NCBI RefSeq assembly: GCF_026262505.1
Contig: NC_067205.1
Span: 14,942,001-15,006,000 of the forward strand
Direction of reading: 5' to 3'
DNA: 64,000 bases
DNA from: Trichomonas vaginalis G3
Lineage: Eukaryota; Parabasalia; Trichomonadida; Trichomonadidae
Part shown: positions 26,617 to 35,472 of the stretch, in pieces
Layout of the letters: every line of letters starts with the position of its first letter
Numbering within the stretch: the first letter of the stretch is position 1
Notes under the pieces: generated by a model
What the model saw: only the letters and a program-made list of their open reading frames with translations
Told to the model about the DNA's origin: nothing
Databases searched by the model: none
Made by a program: the position numbers and the translations under genes

Positions 26617-27555
26617 TTACAAGCGTTTTACATGGTATATGTTGCGATGGTTCATGACTTTAAACAGTTTTGTAGCCTCTATTTCTTCTTTTAGTACATC
26701 GAATGTTTTAACGATACCGAAGGTTTCTTTATATTTCTTCTTGACGTCAGATAGAAGGAAATCTTCTGCTGTTGGATAGTTTTTGTTCAGAAATTCTAAC
26801 ATGTCCATTTTATTTTCTACCGGCTTTTCTGCTTCTTTCTTTAAGTCTGCATAGTCGTTTCTCATACGTTCTATCTCTTTGACGGAGTAGTTATATCTCC
26901 TCATTGCTGCTTTACATTTAGAACATTGCGGGTTCATTTTTGCGTTATACATTGAAATAAAACCAGCTAAAACAACTAAAGCGTCAATTGCTCTCTTCAT
27001 CTCAAACATAGCGGGTCTTATTTGTTTGTTCCATACTTTGCCTCTTCTATCTTTATCTCTTATCTGCCATACACATTCAGCAACTAACGAAACAAAGTTG
27101 TCGTAGGTCTTAAATTCTTCAGATTTATATATGTCAGAAACATTCTTATATACCATGTCGCAATCTTTGTCCATAACCTTATGGTTGCAATGAAATCCTA
27201 GAAACTCATAGTTTACCTTTCGTATGAACTTCTTTATTTCTACTGAGTCAGTTGGTTTCACTTCTATTTCATCGAATTCAGGAATAGTGAGTTTTTGTTG
27301 TTGGATTTCAGGTAGTTTAGGCAAATGGTCGATGAGGTCCTGCATTTCATAAAGATACTGTTCATTTGTTTCATCTTTCGCACTACAGTCTAAATTACTT
27401 GTTAACAGTTCTTGCTTTATCTTCTGGATTTCTGTTTCAAAAGTATATGAAGAAGGAATGAAGCTTTTCATTTCTACTAACATAGATGTTGGATTCATGA
27501 CTAACGAGTTTGGTGCTATTGTTTGAATTGTTGTTGTGCCGATTGTTGAAATCAT
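26617..27555 (-). CDS. Unknown protein of the 312-aa family (Cys-x2-Cys, coiled)
   Basis: Thr-rich N-terminus (MISTIGTTTIQTIAPN), helical regions, a PQCSKCKAAMRRYNYSVKEI element that could bind metal, and a C-terminal YPTAEDFLLSDVKKKYKETF. Homologues: 50636-51601 (beside integrase and KilA-N in A) and 1-1062 (fused). The leader TTTTGTATAAAAGAT is shared with KilA-N genes, suggesting co-regulation. No known family recognised. Confidence 0.65.
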   Translation of the reverse strand: MISTIGTTTIQTIAPNSLVMNPTSMLVEMKSFIPSSYTFETEIQKIKQELLTSNLDCSAKDETNEQYLYEMQDLIDHLPKLPEIQQQKLTIPEFDEIEVKPTDSVEIKKFIRKVNYEFLGFHCNHKVMDKDCDMVYKNVSDIYKSEEFKTYDNFVSLVAECVWQIRDKDRRGKVWNKQIRPAMFEMKRAIDALVVLAGFISMYNAKMNPQCSKCKAAMRRYNYSVKEIERMRNDYADLKKEAEKPVENKMDMLEFLNKNYPTAEDFLLSDVKKKYKETFGIVKTFDVLKEEIEATKLFKVMNHRNIYHVKRL

Positions 27556-27945
27556 ATCTTTTATACAAAATAAAAAAATAAAAAAAAATAAAACTAACTT
27601 TATTTTTTATTTCGGGAAAATTCATGAAAATTCAAGAGGGTAGAAAACGTGTTAGAAAACGTGTAAGAAAACGTGTTAGATCTAACATTCTAACATAAAC
27701 TTTATTTTTGGTGTAAATTTCATGATTTTCGAGAGTTTTAGACCATGTTAGAAAACGTGTTAGAAAACGTGTTAGATCTAACATTCTAACATAAACTTTA
27801 TTTTTGGTGTAAATTTCATGATTTTCGAGAGTTTTAGACCATGTTAGAAAAGTGGTTAGAAAACGTGTTAGATCTAACCATCTACCCGACATTCTCGTCA
27901 AATACAAAAAAATGAAAAAAATGACACTTTTTCATTAGATAACTG
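27556..27945. repeat. Repeat-rich intergenic DNA: three AGATCT cassettes
   Basis: Cassettes near 27636-27697, 27742-27795 and 27838-27892, of the GTTAGAAAACGT flavour with 12-bp arm spacing. The third has a left arm set in GTTAGA flavour and an opposing CATCTACCC arm, again mixed. GTAAATTTCATGATTTTCGA segments between them. No gene. Confidence 0.8.
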
Positions 27946-27948
27946 TTA

Positions 27949-27986
27949 TTTTTTGACGAAGTGAAGATTGACACTTCGTCAAAAAA
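27949..27986. repeat. Perfect 15-bp stem-loop with T/A flanks, copy 1
   Basis: TTTTTTGACGAAGTG, loop AAGATTGA, CACTTCGTCAAAAAA. It is in a longer repeated block (TTTTTCATTAGATAACTG before it). Confidence 0.85.
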
Positions 27987-28054
27987 ATACCTGAAATCAT
28001 ATCTTTTATACAAAAAAATACAAAAAATGACACTTTTTCATTAGATAACTGTTA

Positions 28055-28092
28055 TTTTTTGACGAAGTGAAGATTGACACTTCGTCAAAAAA
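28055..28092. repeat. Perfect 15-bp stem-loop, copy 2
   Basis: Same stem and loop as 27949-27986; part of a direct duplication of about 106 bp. Confidence 0.85.
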
Positions 28093-28174
28093 ATCCCTGA
28101 AATCATATCTTTTATACAAAATAAAAAAATAAAACTAACTTTATTTTTTCTATCTTAAGGAAATTCATGAAAAT

Positions 28175-28232
28175 TCATGAGGTTAGAAAACGTGTTAGAA
28201 AACGTGTTAGATCTAACATTCTAACATAAACT
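28175..28232. repeat. AGATCT cassette, GTTAGA flavour
   Basis: GGTTAGAAAACGTGTTAGAA and a third arm before AGATCT; opposing arm AACATTCTAACAT then AAAC. Followed by the short iteron array. Confidence 0.8.
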
Positions 28233-28253
28233 TTATTTTTGGGTCCTTTACAC

Positions 28254-28350
28254 TCATTACGATGAAGTCTTGACAAAACATTTACGAAGAAGTCTTGACA
28301 AAACATTTACGAAGAAGTCTTGACAAAACATTTACGAAGAAGTCTTGACA
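28254..28350. repeat. Tandem ~26-bp iteron array (third block)
   Basis: Four units of GAAGTCTTGACAAAACATTT(ACGA), as at 1226-1402. Confidence 0.9.
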
Positions 28351-28354
28351 AATT

Positions 28355-28412
28355 CAAGAGGGTAGAAATGAGGTTAGAAATGAGGTTAGATCTAACCATC
28401 TACCCGACATTC
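28355..28412. repeat. AGATCT cassette, GGTAGA/GGTTAGA flavour
   Basis: GGGTAGAAATGAGGTTAGAA, a third arm, AGATCT, then AACCATCTACCC. Same flavour as the B TIR cassette. Confidence 0.8.
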
Positions 28413-28456
28413 TCGTCAAATGAAAAAAATGACACTTTTTCATTAGATAACTGTTA

Positions 28457-28494
28457 TTTTTTGACGAAGTGAAGATTGACACTTCGTCAAAAAA
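28457..28494. repeat. Perfect 15-bp stem-loop, copy 3
   Basis: Identical to the copies at 27949 and 28055. Confidence 0.85.
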
Positions 28495-28589
28495 ATCCCT
28501 GAAATCATATCTTTACATACAAAAAAATACAAAATACAAAAAATAAAACTAACTTTATTTTTTCTATCTTAAGGAAATTCATGAAAATT

Positions 28590-28632
28590 CACGAGGTTAG
28601 AAAACGTGTTAGATCTAACATGTTAACATAAA
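28590..28632. repeat. AGATCT cassette, GTTAGA flavour, next to Pro-rich gene stop
   Basis: GGTTAGAAAACGTGTTAGAT then CTAACATGTTAACAT. It ends where the Pro-rich gene 3' end starts. Confidence 0.75.
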
Positions 28633-28970
28633 TTATATTTTTGGTCCGGGAACAACTTTCTCTCAATTGGAGCTGGGGCATACTCTTTGCGTAAACGGTT
28701 CAGACCTTCTTCGAACTCTTGGTCTCTCTTCAATTTGGACTGAGATTGGAATTGCTGGGGTGGAGCTTGCTGGAACATCCAAGGGTTGGGGAAGTAAGGC
28801 ATAGGCAGAGGAGGGTAGTTCGGGAAGCCTTGTGGTGGGTAGTAACCTTGAGGTGGAAATTGGTAGAAATTCGGAGGTACTTGCTGGAACTGAGGTTGCT
28901 GAGGAGACTGTTGTGGTTCTTTAGGTTCCTCTGGTTTGGGAATGGACTGGGTTGGTGGGACGTGGGACAT
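28623..28970 (-). CDS. Pro/Gln-rich hypothetical protein, about 115 aa
   Basis: Start set at ATG 28970 (MSHVPPTQSIPKPEEPKEPQ); the frame upstream of it is low-complexity repeat and is excluded. Pro/Gln/Tyr-rich middle (FPPQGYYPPQGFPNYPP), then a charged helical end (RDQEFEEGLNRLRKEYAP). Richer in G+C than neighbouring Maverick genes. It is divergent from the gene at 29240 over a repeat region. Unknown, possibly structural. Confidence 0.55.
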   Translation of the reverse strand: MSHVPPTQSIPKPEEPKEPQQSPQQPQFQQVPPNFYQFPPQGYYPPQGFPNYPPLPMPYFPNPWMFQQAPPQQFQSQSKLKRDQEFEEGLNRLRKEYAPAPIERKLFPDQKYNLC

Positions 28971-28974
28971 TCGT

Positions 28975-29239
28975 TTGTGTCCTGTCGGAAGGAAGAACTT
29001 TTCCTGTCGGAAGGAAGAACTTTTCCTGTCGGAAGGAAATTTTTTTCCCTTTGTCCGGAAAATTTTTTCCTGTCGGATGGAAAAACTTTTTCTGAAGTTC
29101 GACCAAAAAGTTCTCAATTTTCGAAAATTTGAATGGTTTACGGACGGACAACTGGAAGAGTTCTTCCTGTCGGAAGGAAAAATTTTTCCCTTTGTCCGGA
29201 AAATTTTTTCCAGTTGTCGGGAAAATATTTTCCTGTCGG
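28975..29239. repeat. Low-complexity inverted/direct repeats (CCTGTCGGAAGG, TTTTTCC/GGAAAA)
   Basis: TTTTCCTGTCGGAAGGAAG recurs many times, mixed with CCCTTTGTCCGGAAAATTT. The strands are mutually complementary in places (GGAAAA ... TTTTCC), so strong secondary structure is expected. It separates two divergent genes and may include their promoters. Confidence 0.8.
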
Positions 29240-29614
29240 ATGGAAGGACTCGGAATGCCAGAAGGATTTGACGAGGCAATTCACCTAATTGAACTTAACG
29301 ACTGCGTAAAAGACTACTTGCGCAAGGTCATGAAGCCCAAGGTCAAGTTCACCACTATTTCTGGAAGGGCTGTCTTGAATCTCGAGACTTCGACCGGAAT
29401 TCCAATTCAAATACCAGAAAACACTCCTTTCGACGACATAAAGGACGCCAAAAGAGAAGCTCTTGTTAAGTTCCTAAACAAACGTCCTTGGATAAAAATA
29501 CCAAACAAGGAGAACCCCCTACCCCATATGAAATTGGCAATTCAGTCTCTCCTTCGCTTCTCGGGTCAGCCGTTCTACATAACCTGTGAAGGCGACATCC
29601 AACCAGTTCAGTAA
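29240..29614 (+). CDS. Hypothetical protein, 124 aa
   Basis: ATG at 29240 (MEGLGMPEGFDEAIHLIEL); a second possible start at 29255. Mixed helix/strand, with KDYLRKVMKPKVKFTTISGR and a C-terminal FSGQPFYITCEGDIQPVQ. More even base composition than most Maverick genes. No family recognised. Confidence 0.6.
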   Translation: MEGLGMPEGFDEAIHLIELNDCVKDYLRKVMKPKVKFTTISGRAVLNLETSTGIPIQIPENTPFDDIKDAKREALVKFLNKRPWIKIPNKENPLPHMKLAIQSLLRFSGQPFYITCEGDIQPVQ

Positions 29615-29689
29615 ACCTTAACGTTTAACTTCACTTTTTTATGTTTTTTGTGAAAGTGTCAAAAATAAATTGTTTTCATGAGTTTTCTA

Positions 29690-29745
29690 CGATGTTAGAA
29701 AAGTGGTTAGAAAACGTGTTAGATCTAACATGCTAACATAAACAT
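29690..29745. repeat. AGATCT cassette at left boundary of C2
   Basis: GTTAGAAAAGTGGTTAGAAA, a third arm, AGATCT, then AACATGCTAACAT. Counterpart of 1893-1936 in C1 but a different flavour. Confidence 0.8.
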
Positions 29746-29749
29746 TATT

Positions 29750-30607
29750 TTTCAATACTTTTTCAGCACTTTTCCGTAGTTATATATGAAAGACATTCGA
29801 GATAAAAGTCATAGTACAATGAATAATATGTTGCACACCATTTGTTGTGAACCAAACTTGAAAGTCAGAGAAACTGTTACTAGTGGTTCGTAGAATTTAG
29901 AAGCAAAGTCATAAAAGTCCTTACCAATACATAGAAAACTATTGTTGCTTGAACTGAAACTTGCATGACACATAACATTTTGAGGGTCAAACACGTTTCT
30001 ATAAACTGTCAAATCTGCTGGTGGAAGTATAAATTGAAATGGACCATCTGGTGTAATGGTTCGTTCTGGTTTAGTAACCGAAGAAATTGTGCCCAGAACG
30101 TTTGTCTACTTTCCAAAATAAAAACTCTGTATCTCTTGGAGGGTTAATTTCAATCTTTTGAAATGAAACGGTGGAGTTCATCTTGTCATATTCTAGTTTC
30201 AGATAGTATGTTCCATTTAGTAAAGAGTCGTATTTTTCTTGAAATTCCCAATAATATTTGTTCATTTGAGTTTGAAAGTCATTTAGAGTTTTCTCAAGAC
30301 TTTCGTCTGAACGAACTGTAAAGATTCTCATTTCGTCAAATTTGTCTATTAGACCACCAGAACCTTTATACTGCCCATGAAAATATACTGCGAACATAAA
30401 TGCGTTAGTTCTATTTGAAAACAAAACTCTTCTAAATCCTATTGCCTTTGCATCTGAAGGACTTTGAAGCCAACGAATTGGATAGTCAAACCTGTATACT
30501 CGGGATGAAATTTCTTCATCTGAAATAGTCCTACCAGCATTTGTAAAGATATAGTCTAACGGTTTTGTATCTGCTACTTTTGTTCTTTGTTTTTCAACCT
30601 GAAGCAT
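29750..30607 (-). pseudogene. Jelly-roll virion protein, C2 copy, frameshifted
   Basis: ATG at 30607. Same protein as 1944-2803; the N-terminal 175 residues are continuous here where C1 is broken. Five single-base deletions between 29790 and 30110, each in a doubled base, destroy the C-terminal frame. Confidence 0.6.
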
Positions 30608-30649
30608 TTAATATATGTAAAAATATATTGTTTTAAAATGGTATGCCAT

Positions 30650-30713
30650 TTCATATTTCTCATCTAACAAACAAGTTTCCCAACGGTCTTCTCCAACAAA
30701 CTCAGCGTACATT
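30650..30713 (-). pseudogene. Remnant of the HNH endonuclease gene
   Basis: The first 20 codons (MYAEFVGEDRWETCLLDEKY) remain; the other 530 bp of 2829-3413 are deleted, joining directly to the jelly-roll leader (GGTATGCCAT). Confidence 0.8.
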
Positions 30714-30757
30714 TCAAATAAAATAAAAAAAAATGTCACTTTTTAAAAAATAAATTT

Positions 30758-31009
30758 TTACTTCATGCAATGTTCACTAACATCGAAAGGCATGTCCATA
30801 AGACGTTCTTCTTCTAACCTCTCTAGTCTGTTTGGATAATTGGCACGTGCTGTTTCCAAATCCATTTCGTAGGTCAGACCAGCCAGTTTGTCATAGACTT
30901 TTATGGGTCTTCCCTTCCTATATTTAAAATTCTTCGAAACTCTCCAACCATATCTTTGCAACTCTGCTTTTATTCTAGCAGATTTTCTATCCATTCTATA
31001 TGGGGGCAT
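30758..31009 (-). CDS. Small basic hypothetical protein, 83 aa (C2)
   Basis: C2 copy of 3461-3706 with a slightly different C-terminus (DVSEHCMK) due to small changes near the stop. See the C1 entry for composition. Confidence 0.65.
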   Translation of the reverse strand: MPPYRMDRKSARIKAELQRYGWRVSKNFKYRKGRPIKVYDKLAGLTYEMDLETARANYPNRLERLEEERLMDMPFDVSEHCMK

Positions 31010-31039
31010 TTTTATAAAAATAAAAAAATATTTTTTTCT

Positions 31040-31623
31040 TTACTTTACATAACCGCCTGCTGCCATAAGTCTTTGACGCCAACCCATACCAGCTAATGAA
31101 GGTTGACTTGGTTTAGTTTCCAAACTAAACTTTGGTTTTGGTTTATCTTCAGTTTTTGGTTTTTCTTCTTCTATCGGTTTTTTGTCACTTTTCGGTTCCT
31201 CTGACTTTACTTCACTTGCAGGAACAGTTGTGTCGTCAACATCTTCATAAATATCATATGCCATTTGTTTTTGTTTTCCTTTCAACTTTTTGTGTTTGTT
31301 GTAAAGTTTAGAATATTTCGACTCTAAGTCAATGAGATGTTCTATAATGAACTGTTGGTCAGTGAAGTAAACTTTTCCATCTGTTGTCTCGAAAGCTCCT
31401 TCAGACTTCAATATTTTATTTGTGAGAGTCTGTTTCTTTTTTGAGATACTTGCCGTTCCATTTTTATGAAAAGTGACTTTGTAGTTAGGGTTTGTATTTC
31501 CAGACCTGGCACTTTCTATTATTGAATTTTCTCTTCATCTGTAAGTTCTTTGACAGGTTTTGACAATGGTTCTGAACTTTTTGTTTGTGGTGTCAAATCT
31601 ACCGTTTCAACTTCTTCGGTCAT
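31040..31623 (-). pseudogene. Lys/Glu/Pro-rich shared-domain protein, frameshifted in C2
   Basis: ATG at 31623 (MTEEVETVDLTPQTKSSEPL) is in frame with the body here, unlike C1, but a T is missing near 31525, breaking the frame at a different point. The C-terminal 123 codons are open and near-identical to C1. Confidence 0.6.
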
Positions 31624-31642
31624 TTCATCTCAGTAAAAAATT

Positions 31643-31795
31643 TTAGTTTGGTTTGTTTTCAACTGGTTGTTGTTGTTTTTTAAGTCGGTCTAAAACTTCC
31701 TGAGGTATAGGAAGAACTTGACAAACACGTGGTGTAACTGCTGGAAGCCGACAAATCCATCTTGAACCCATTTGTCTCAATGCTGTATTGTTCAT
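31643..31795 (-). CDS. Small hypothetical protein, 50 aa (C2)
   Basis: Copy of 4339-4491; one visible amino-acid change (T-Q to T-P type, at the GTGGTGTAAC site). Same leader. Confidence 0.6.
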   Translation of the reverse strand: MNNTALRQMGSRWICRLPAVTPRVCQVLPIPQEVLDRLKKQQQPVENKPN

Positions 31796-31814
31796 TTCAT
31801 CTCAGTAAAAAACT

Positions 31815-32216
31815 TTACATTCCCCACGTTTGAGGCGGTTGAGGTTGGTTATTGTTTACCCATTGTTGTGCATGGTTATATCCTCTGTTAAAGAATCTTT
31901 CACCTTGGTCCATATAGTGTCCTGCTTGGTTATAGTAGTCATTTGCTTTGTTATAATAGTTTCCTGCTTGTCTTCCTACATTGTCCATCCATCCTTGAAC
32001 TTTTCCTCTTGTTTCAGGATTTGGAATAAGATTTGTTGCATCTCGTGCTACATCCCAACCTTTCTGTACAGTTTGTATAATAGGTTGTGCTTTCTCTTTA
32101 AGTATACCTAATGTACTCAAAATCTTCCTTCCAACTCCAAATACACCTCTGGCTATTGTTCCCACTGCGGGCAAAAATCTGGATGCAACTCCTGCTAATG
32201 CGCCAAATAAACCCAT
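31815..32216 (-). CDS. Amphipathic Gly/Ala-rich virion protein, 133 aa (intact)
   Basis: Intact version of 4511-4911. After the amphipathic N-terminal 45 residues come a helix, then Asn/Tyr/Gln repeats (NYYNKANDYYNQAGHYMDQG) and a Pro/Gln end. Divergent from the integrase over 17 bp. Confidence 0.65.
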   Translation of the reverse strand: MGLFGALAGVASRFLPAVGTIARGVFGVGRKILSTLGILKEKAQPIIQTVQKGWDVARDATNLIPNPETRGKVQGWMDNVGRQAGNYYNKANDYYNQAGHYMDQGERFFNRGYNHAQQWVNNNQPQPPQTWGM

Positions 32217-32233
32217 TTCTTATAGGATAAAAA

Positions 32234-33193
32234 ATGACGAATCCAAACAAGGACCCCTATGTTTCTAAAGCGACAAAGAAAGCACTCATGGTAAAAATCT
32301 TTAGTTCAACACCAAATGCTTGGTTTATGGATATCTTGGAAAACATTCCGAGAGTTAGAACAGATGGACCACCATACTGGCTAATATTTGTCAGTCAAAA
32401 CACAAGATACTGTGAAGCCATACCATTACAGTCCAAAGCTATTTTAGATATCTTAGCAGCTTTGACAATATTCGTTGACAAATACCATCCAACAAAACTG
32501 ACATCTGACTGTGAAAGTTCTTTCAAATCAGATGATGTAAAAAACTATCTGCGTTCAAAAAATGTAAACCAATATTTCATTGTCGACCAAAACCATTCTG
32601 CTCTTGGTGTCATTGACGGTTGTATAAAAATGTTAAGAGACTTAAACCAACCACAAGGTGGTGAAGCAAATGAAATGTCATATGACGACAAATATAGACA
32701 CTTCTCCATGGCAAAGATGAGACAAGTTTTAAATATTTACAATAGCCGTAAACAAAAAGGTTTGGGAAACCACTCCCCCGAAGAAATGAAAAACAACCCT
32801 GACTTAGAGAAAGACTATATATTTAATAATTTAGTCAAAAGAGACAAACAAGAAAGAATGCCGGGCTTCAAACTTCAGAAAGGTGACAAAGTAAAAATAG
32901 AAATACCTAAACGCGACCCATATGAAAATACTATTGACTATGACAACAATGGGAACCCGACAGGTACTCACATTCGTGTTCGTAAAAATAGAAGAAAGTA
33001 TACAAGAGAATATTATGAAGTTTTAGGCAAACATGGCAAAATGTACAGACTGCAAGCAGAAGATAAAACTACTATTGTCAGACCTCGTTTCAAACTTGTC
33101 AAAGTTCAAGGTGGTATACTTTCAAAGACAGTTCCTAACAAATATAAGACAACTCCTGACGAATATGCTAAAGAAGTTGAAAATGACGACTAA
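32234..33193 (+). CDS. Maverick-type RVE integrase, 319 aa, DD35D (C2)
   Basis: Second copy of 4929-5888; differs mainly at residues 40-75 (RVRTDGPPYW, QSKAILDILAA). Keeps D33, D92 and the Asp at the Glu position (D128), so the DD35D set is shared and not a single-copy error. Confidence 0.85.
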   Translation: MTNPNKDPYVSKATKKALMVKIFSSTPNAWFMDILENIPRVRTDGPPYWLIFVSQNTRYCEAIPLQSKAILDILAALTIFVDKYHPTKLTSDCESSFKSDDVKNYLRSKNVNQYFIVDQNHSALGVIDGCIKMLRDLNQPQGGEANEMSYDDKYRHFSMAKMRQVLNIYNSRKQKGLGNHSPEEMKNNPDLEKDYIFNNLVKRDKQERMPGFKLQKGDKVKIEIPKRDPYENTIDYDNNGNPTGTHIRVRKNRRKYTREYYEVLGKHGKMYRLQAEDKTTIVRPRFKLVKVQGGILSKTVPNKYKTTPDEYAKEVENDD

Positions 33194-34599
33194 GCATTTC
33201 TATACCATGCGTAAACTGTCATGTAAGGTGGCATGTAGTCTTTACTTTGTCCCGTTGTTTGCGTATATCCTGAAACGTGATGTGTATGGTTTCCTCCTCC
33301 CTCAGTGTTACTCCAGTAACAATTTATAGCAAACTGAACGTTGTTTTTAACATCATATCCTTTACCTTTTGTCATTCCTGACCAATCCCAATATCTATGC
33401 TTATGCCAACCTGCTTGAGATGTACTTAAATCTATGTAGTGACTGTGTGCAGGTAAATTTTCACCTGAAATCGTTTTACTTCCACCTGTTTCCTTTGAAG
33501 AGTTTGCACAATACAAAAACCTGTCGACTATTTGAGTCCAAGTTCCAAAACCCAGAACTGTTTCTGGTCTGGTAGAGTTCATTGACGTATAAATAGAGCC
33601 TATAGGATATAATGTTTGAAGTATTTCTGTCTTTAATGTTTGAAGCTCTGTTTTGTCTGCTTTCTTGTCATATAAATCTTGAGCAGTGAATTTAATATTA
33701 TGTTCATCCTTCATGACATAAACATCTTTACATCTAATGTTTTTCATCGTCGTTATGTTTTCATCCGATGTTAAACCTTGTGGAAAGTTAGGAGGTTTAC
33801 AATATAATGCATCCCCATCAGTTCCGTCAACCGTTCCTTCAATACTTTCTATAGCAACAGTTGTAAAACTTGTATGTGTATGAGTCTTATTTGCTTTCTT
33901 CTCTAACTCATCGTTAACATAAGTTTTATCTGCTTTAAGGTCTAAACATCCTGAAACCCATCCTGTATCAGCTTTAGTTTTTAAAATCTTCGATGTCCAT
34001 TCATGATACCATTCAGCCCTTTCTATAATTTCATTATCTTTTTCATCCACATATTCCTTATCTGCTTTCTTCTCTAACTTACTAGCCACATATTCCTTCT
34101 CCGCTTTCTTTTCAAGGCTAACGTTTAAGTCTGTTATTTCAGATATAGAATGTATATGAGTCTTTTTAGAATATTCGTTTTCAGCTCTTGTCACTTCACT
34201 TGACATTTTATTGTCAACATATGTTTTGTCTGCTAGTTCAGGATGAGTATGTTCTTTTGTTGCATAAGCATTGTTAGCTCTTTCTTCTTCTTTTGCTATT
34301 GCATCGTCTACATATTCTTTGTCAGCTTTGTTGTCAACATCTGCTTTCAAAAGAAGTTCATTTATAGGTTTCTCGTTTAAAGTTCCTTTTGTTGGATTTA
34401 TACAGACAGTATGGTTCTTATTGTCTTGAAACAGAAACTCATCTGTCATTGGGTTTAATGTCAGTTTTAAGTTTCCTTCTTTCAATGACTCAGATATCTT
34501 AGAATAGTTTGAAAAGTTTGTTGTGTTCTTATTTAGAGCTTGCATAATGAGTTGTCGGTTGTGTTGTATTTCTCTCATGGAAGCAATATCTTTCGACAT
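33190..34599 (-). CDS. Fibre protein with tail-collar domain, 469 aa (C2)
   Basis: N-terminal 85 residues and the collar (FGTWTQIVDRFLYCA, GGSKTISGENLPAHSH, MPPYMTVYAWYRNA) match C1. The middle is different: KADKEYV/KADKTYV coiled units, an EWYHEWTSKILKTKADTGWV segment, and a THTHTSFTTVAIESI block related to the A fibre. This reads as modular exchange of the receptor-proximal shaft. Confidence 0.85.
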   Translation of the reverse strand: MSKDIASMREIQHNRQLIMQALNKNTTNFSNYSKISESLKEGNLKLTLNPMTDEFLFQDNKNHTVCINPTKGTLNEKPINELLLKADVDNKADKEYVDDAIAKEEERANNAYATKEHTHPELADKTYVDNKMSSEVTRAENEYSKKTHIHSISEITDLNVSLEKKAEKEYVASKLEKKADKEYVDEKDNEIIERAEWYHEWTSKILKTKADTGWVSGCLDLKADKTYVNDELEKKANKTHTHTSFTTVAIESIEGTVDGTDGDALYCKPPNFPQGLTSDENITTMKNIRCKDVYVMKDEHNIKFTAQDLYDKKADKTELQTLKTEILQTLYPIGSIYTSMNSTRPETVLGFGTWTQIVDRFLYCANSSKETGGSKTISGENLPAHSHYIDLSTSQAGWHKHRYWDWSGMTKGKGYDVKNNVQFAINCYWSNTEGGGNHTHHVSGYTQTTGQSKDYMPPYMTVYAWYRNA

Positions 34600-34617
34600 T
34601 TTTATTCTAGATAAAAT
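34600..34617. promoter_or_regulatory. 18-bp bidirectional promoter, fibre/vertex (C2)
   Basis: Same TTTTATTCTAGATAAAAT as 7616-7633. Confidence 0.65.
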
Positions 34618-35472
34618 ATGCTTCCAATAGAAAAAGAAAATTCAAGAGTTGCTACAACTAAACCATTAGATGAACTTTTTACTAATGTCGGTCAAAAGTT
34701 TGAGACAGAGACCGTAAAGCATGAAGGCTATCGTTTTGACTACCCATTAAGATGGCTAAGAGACCCATCTGTCACAAAAGCTATTGGCTTTCGTAGAATG
34801 AAGTTCATTTCAGAAGCCATACATGGTTTCCCATTTACGGTCGGTTTTGAAGTTCGATACTATAACAAAGAAAAACGTATGTATGAGAAATTTGAACAGG
34901 GAAAACTTTTACAAGTTAGTTTGCTTGTAAACTTAGAAACAACTCTTCAAGCTTTTCAAGAAAAAATAAACGATATCTATATCGAATATGCAAAACAGTA
35001 TAACATTGACGAAGGAGAATACCATCTCGATATTATTTATGACAGGAAAAATGCAACTGTTAAAATCAATAGAATAGAAGACCTTGGAGAAAACGTTTAT
35101 ATTTCTACAAAATATAACAACTTGGCATGGTATAGATTTATGAGGATGTTAAATCAGCCTGCAGCATATCCAGTACACCCAGACTTTTATGAAGTCGAAA
35201 ACCCTAATGGAACATATGAAAATGTTTTCGACCCAGCTGCTATTATTGTTCATGCTTCATTTTCTGGCGCCCAAAACTCTTTCTTATGCTTGGCAAATGA
35301 CTTTTACGAAAAACCTACAAAGTTATACGAACCACCAAGTGGAAGTATTTCAGACTTTCAAGTATGGTTTACTACAGATGGAAGAAAAAGAATAATTCCA
35401 TTATACCATGCGTTTTACTTAGAACTTAGTTTCATATACAACTACTATCGAACGGTAAAAATAATTTTTTAA
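34618..35472 (+). CDS. Jelly-roll vertex protein, 284 aa (intact, C2)
   Basis: Residues 1-62 and about 200-284 match C1 (7634-8481); residues 63-200 are unrelated at first sight, though both keep YYNKEKRMYEKFEQ-like strand/helix layout and AWYRFMRMLNQ / SWYYLQRMLNQ. C-terminal FQVWFTTDGRKRIIPLYHAF is complete. Single-jelly-roll candidate. Confidence 0.7.
   Translation: MLPIEKENSRVATTKPLDELFTNVGQKFETETVKHEGYRFDYPLRWLRDPSVTKAIGFRRMKFISEAIHGFPFTVGFEVRYYNKEKRMYEKFEQGKLLQVSLLVNLETTLQAFQEKINDIYIEYAKQYNIDEGEYHLDIIYDRKNATVKINRIEDLGENVYISTKYNNLAWYRFMRMLNQPAAYPVHPDFYEVENPNGTYENVFDPAAIIVHASFSGAQNSFLCLANDFYEKPTKLYEPPSGSISDFQVWFTTDGRKRIIPLYHAFYLELSFIYNYYRTVKIIF

Noticed and set aside
27632-27907. ORF made of MLDLTRFLTRFLTWSKT repeats
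   Set aside because: It is a translation of the AGATCT cassettes and their spacers; the stop-free frame is a by-product of repeat length.
27949-28494. Rho-independent terminators
   Set aside because: Shape fits, but a eukaryotic nucleus does not use them; reported only as hairpins.
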